This document shows positions 62,001 through 64,000 of a stretch of DNA of 64,000 nucleotides, piece after piece. Each line of letters begins with the position of its first letter. Position 1 is the first letter of the stretch. The stretch is taken from the NCBI GenBank assembly GCA_030374805.1, contig JARGSG010000221.1, forward strand, positions 62,001 through 126,000. Direction: 5' to 3'. The DNA is from Gracilaria gracilis. Its lineage: Eukaryota > Rhodophyta > Florideophyceae > Gracilariales > Gracilariaceae. A program made the position numbers and the translations under genes. Under the pieces are notes generated by a model. That model was not told the DNA's origin. It saw only the letters and a list, made by a program, of their open reading frames with translations, and did not search any database.

Positions 62001-63540
62001 ATGGCGTTTGACTGGTACGCAGCTCGGCGAGGATGTACAGAATGCTGTAAAAATAATGTCCGACGTCGGAAGTACTCTAAGAAGGTAGCTTTATTCCCGG
62101 CTCGGGCTCCCTTGGAGTTTTTCGCCATCGGCATTCTGGGACCTTTACTCCAAACCGCTCACGGCCATAAGTTTCTTCTGGTTATCACAGATCTTTTTTC
62201 CAAACTGGTTCGTACAGTTCCGCTTCGGACAATTACCGCTGCTTCGGTTGCAATGGCGTTTGTCCAACATTGGATCTTTGTGTACGGTCCAACCCGTGGA
62301 ACATCTATCCGATAACGGAGGACAGTTTGCATCTGAATTATTTCAAGATGTGTGTCGAATTATCGATGTGAAGAATCTGTTTACAACAGTATATCATCCC
62401 CAGAGTAATGGACAAGTTGAAAGGTTTAACTGCAAGATTCTAAACGCGTTGCGTTATTACGTGGCGGACCACCTCAAGAATTGGGATTTGTATACGGATG
62501 CTATTACGTACGCGTACAATACGCAGGTACACCGTGTGACGGGACTTTCGCCATCCGAGTTGGTACTCTCTAGAGTTCCACCTCCGGTGGCTATCGAACC
62601 ACAACCCACGTTGGGTTCGTTTCCGTCGCACCGGTTATACCGGGATACTTGGAAGGCTTGGTTATCCAAGATGGTACCGATCGCTCGGAAATCTATGACT
62701 ATTGCGCAACTAGCGTATAAGAAGAATTTCGACAACCGAATCCGTCTACCTTTACCGAAGGCTATCACCACAGATGACTTTGTCTTTCTCCGCAAGAAGT
62801 ACCACAATCCCGAAAAGGAACCAAAGCATAAACTGTCGCCAGTTGCTGAGGGACCTTTCAAGGTGATTGCTTCGGATAGGGACACTGTCGTGTTAGATAT
62901 AAAGGACCTTCATGAAAGAATCTCACGCGACCGCGTTGTACCAGCACCCGCTCTGCCGTCGGATTTACCGGAATCCCAATCGGGAAGTTCGATAATGAAG
63001 GAACCAACACGCCCAAGCGTCATCGCGCACCCCAATCGTGGGTTAACAGATTTACCGCACGAGGCGGTTCCCGCTCCTGTGCCTCCAATGGAGTTATTTG
63101 AGAACAACATCTCACGCATCCGCGTGTCCCCACCGCCTGATCTTATTCGAGAACCCCCGTCGCCGACTAAGGAGGGAGAGGGAATATATCGCGCTCGCGA
63201 TGAAGCTGCTTCGTCGTCGACGAGTGTTTCCGCCTCGGGTTGTGTATCGGAAGTGCCACGCAGTGGCGATGTTGTTAGAGAAGCTAAGTCATTTCCTTTG
63301 GGAAGTAATCGTCTTTGTAAGGAGAAGGCCTTGTCAGCCGATCCAGGTTTACCCATTATGGGAATGCCGCGCAAGGTGGATTGGTTCATGTTATCGAAGA
63401 CGGATCAGCCCGCAGGCCTCGCTTTAGCGACTGCTTTCGAACAATTGCGCCAGCGACACATACTTACCCGCCTAGGGCCGCGGAGAGAGTTTACACGCCA
63501 CGGTGGGAACGTTCGCAGTTGGGATGGTTACAGCGCGTAA
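59056..63540 (+). pseudogene. Gypsy pol: protease, RT, RNase H, integrase, decayed
   Basis: Frames at 59081-60613, 60658-61404, 61575-62315 and 62248-63540 make up pol. Protease: SVLDTGAG. RT: SPWASPVVLVLKPDGAWRFF, then a TGA (60611-60613) in the GYWQIP motif, then RMPFGLTNAPATFQR and YLDD in shifted frames. RNase H: SIDTDSSANQVG and VSEKECLAVVWAL. Integrase: H/H/C/C finger, then FAIGILGPL where the first catalytic aspartate should precede ILGP (a glycine stands there), LSDNGGQF and NGQVERFN for the others, and a GPFKV module. At least four frameshifts or stops; not functional. Confidence 0.85.
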
Positions 63541-64000
63541 TGGCCTTTCCCTATGGGATGGCTTCAGATTACGTCAGCGACGTGTGCGCCAGATGCGTCG
63601 CTACGCAAGGAAACATGCATCCAATTTCGGGAAGGTAGGTTGGGCCCAAGTGGTTGGATGGTCGCACGTGCGATGTTTACAGCGCATGGCGCCAGTCCCG
63701 TCGGGATATTTTGAATTGGCTCAAATTGCGATACGCCGCCGCGCGGGCACGCGGCAGGACAATTTCACTTGATTTTTTAGAGTGCCAACGCATTGCTGGG
63801 CACCGCCTGCCACTGAACGTGTGTAACGTGGATAGGGAAAATTGGAATGATTCACGTGGCAAAATCAACGAGCGCGCCACGCGCCACTGAACGTGTGCAA
63901 CGTGGATATGGAAATTTGTATGATACACGTGGCAGCATTTCGGTTGATTTTTTTGGCTTGCCACGGCGCATGGCGTAAGGCAATTTCCCAATTTTCTTTG
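63541..64000. other. 3' flank of gypsy with 74-bp tandem repeat
   Basis: Two copies of a unit starting GCCACTGAACGTGTG (63809-63860 and 63883-63934) are spaced 74 bp apart. CACGTGGCA motifs recur. This could be the start of the 3' LTR or host sequence; the window ends before that can be decided. Confidence 0.5.

Larger units (their letters stand above)
57033..63540 (+). mobile_element. Degenerate Ty3/gypsy retrotransposon, LTRs not delimited
   Basis: Gag with a CCHC knuckle is followed in the -1 frame by protease, RT, RNase H and integrase, the order of Ty3/gypsy. Many stops and frameshifts show it is inactive. No LTR pair is visible: the 3' LTR may lie partly beyond the window, or the 5' LTR may be lost. 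Confidence 0.85.

Overview
The window is eukaryotic nuclear DNA in which transposable elements (TEs) dominate. About three quarters of it can be assigned to identifiable elements. The few likely host genes are small and carry short spliceosomal introns (49 to 291 nt, GTAAGT/GTACGT/GTATGT donors, several CTAAC branch points). The TE mix (two Ulp1-protease MULEs, Harbinger, piggyBac, Tc1, Ty1/copia, Ty3/gypsy) with compact genes would suit a TE-rich red alga. That placement is an inference; no host marker fixes the species.

Layout. 1-1.6 kb: right part of a Harbinger element. 1591-8343: full-length Ty1/copia element with 230-bp LTRs that look identical, an AGCAG target duplication and an extra zinc-finger ORF whose ATG is made by splicing. 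8.3-9.4 kb: three-exon C2H2 zinc-finger host gene. 9838-12619: piggyBac element with intact transposase. 13.0-18.2 kb: host island with an APH-type phosphotransferase, a decayed partial copy of it, a two-exon 77-aa gene and an EloA-BP1-domain gene. 18287-20643: non-coding AT-rich Harbinger-type element.

20705-36222 is a nested stack. The oldest layer is MULE-A (242-bp terminal inverted repeats, 9-bp duplication GACACTACC). Its left TIR was hit by a Harbinger (20875-23586, duplication AAT) and by a Tc1 (23591-29721, TA). The Tc1 was hit by a copia element (23695-28267, AAAAC) with 97-bp LTRs and a half-tRNA-type primer site. MULE-B (36234-43972, 217-bp TIRs, duplication CACTACCGC) sits in MULE-A's own right target duplication. 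Every boundary was located from terminal repeats plus duplicated target sites in the sequence.

44-49.7 kb: a multi-exon minus-strand gene with one in-frame stop, an unrecognised ORF, an acetyl-CoA synthetase fragment, a transposase-like remnant and a dead Harbinger-type DDE transposase. 49763-53442: second piggyBac (TTAA/CCCTTT ends) with a transposase and a convergent ORF resembling the P2X7 C-terminal domain. 54-56 kb: a spliced gene of unknown function and a hypothetical ORF. 57.0-63.5 kb: a heavily mutated Ty3/gypsy element with a probable -1 gag/pol frameshift site. The window ends in a short tandem repeat. I saw no tRNA, rRNA or CRISPR array.
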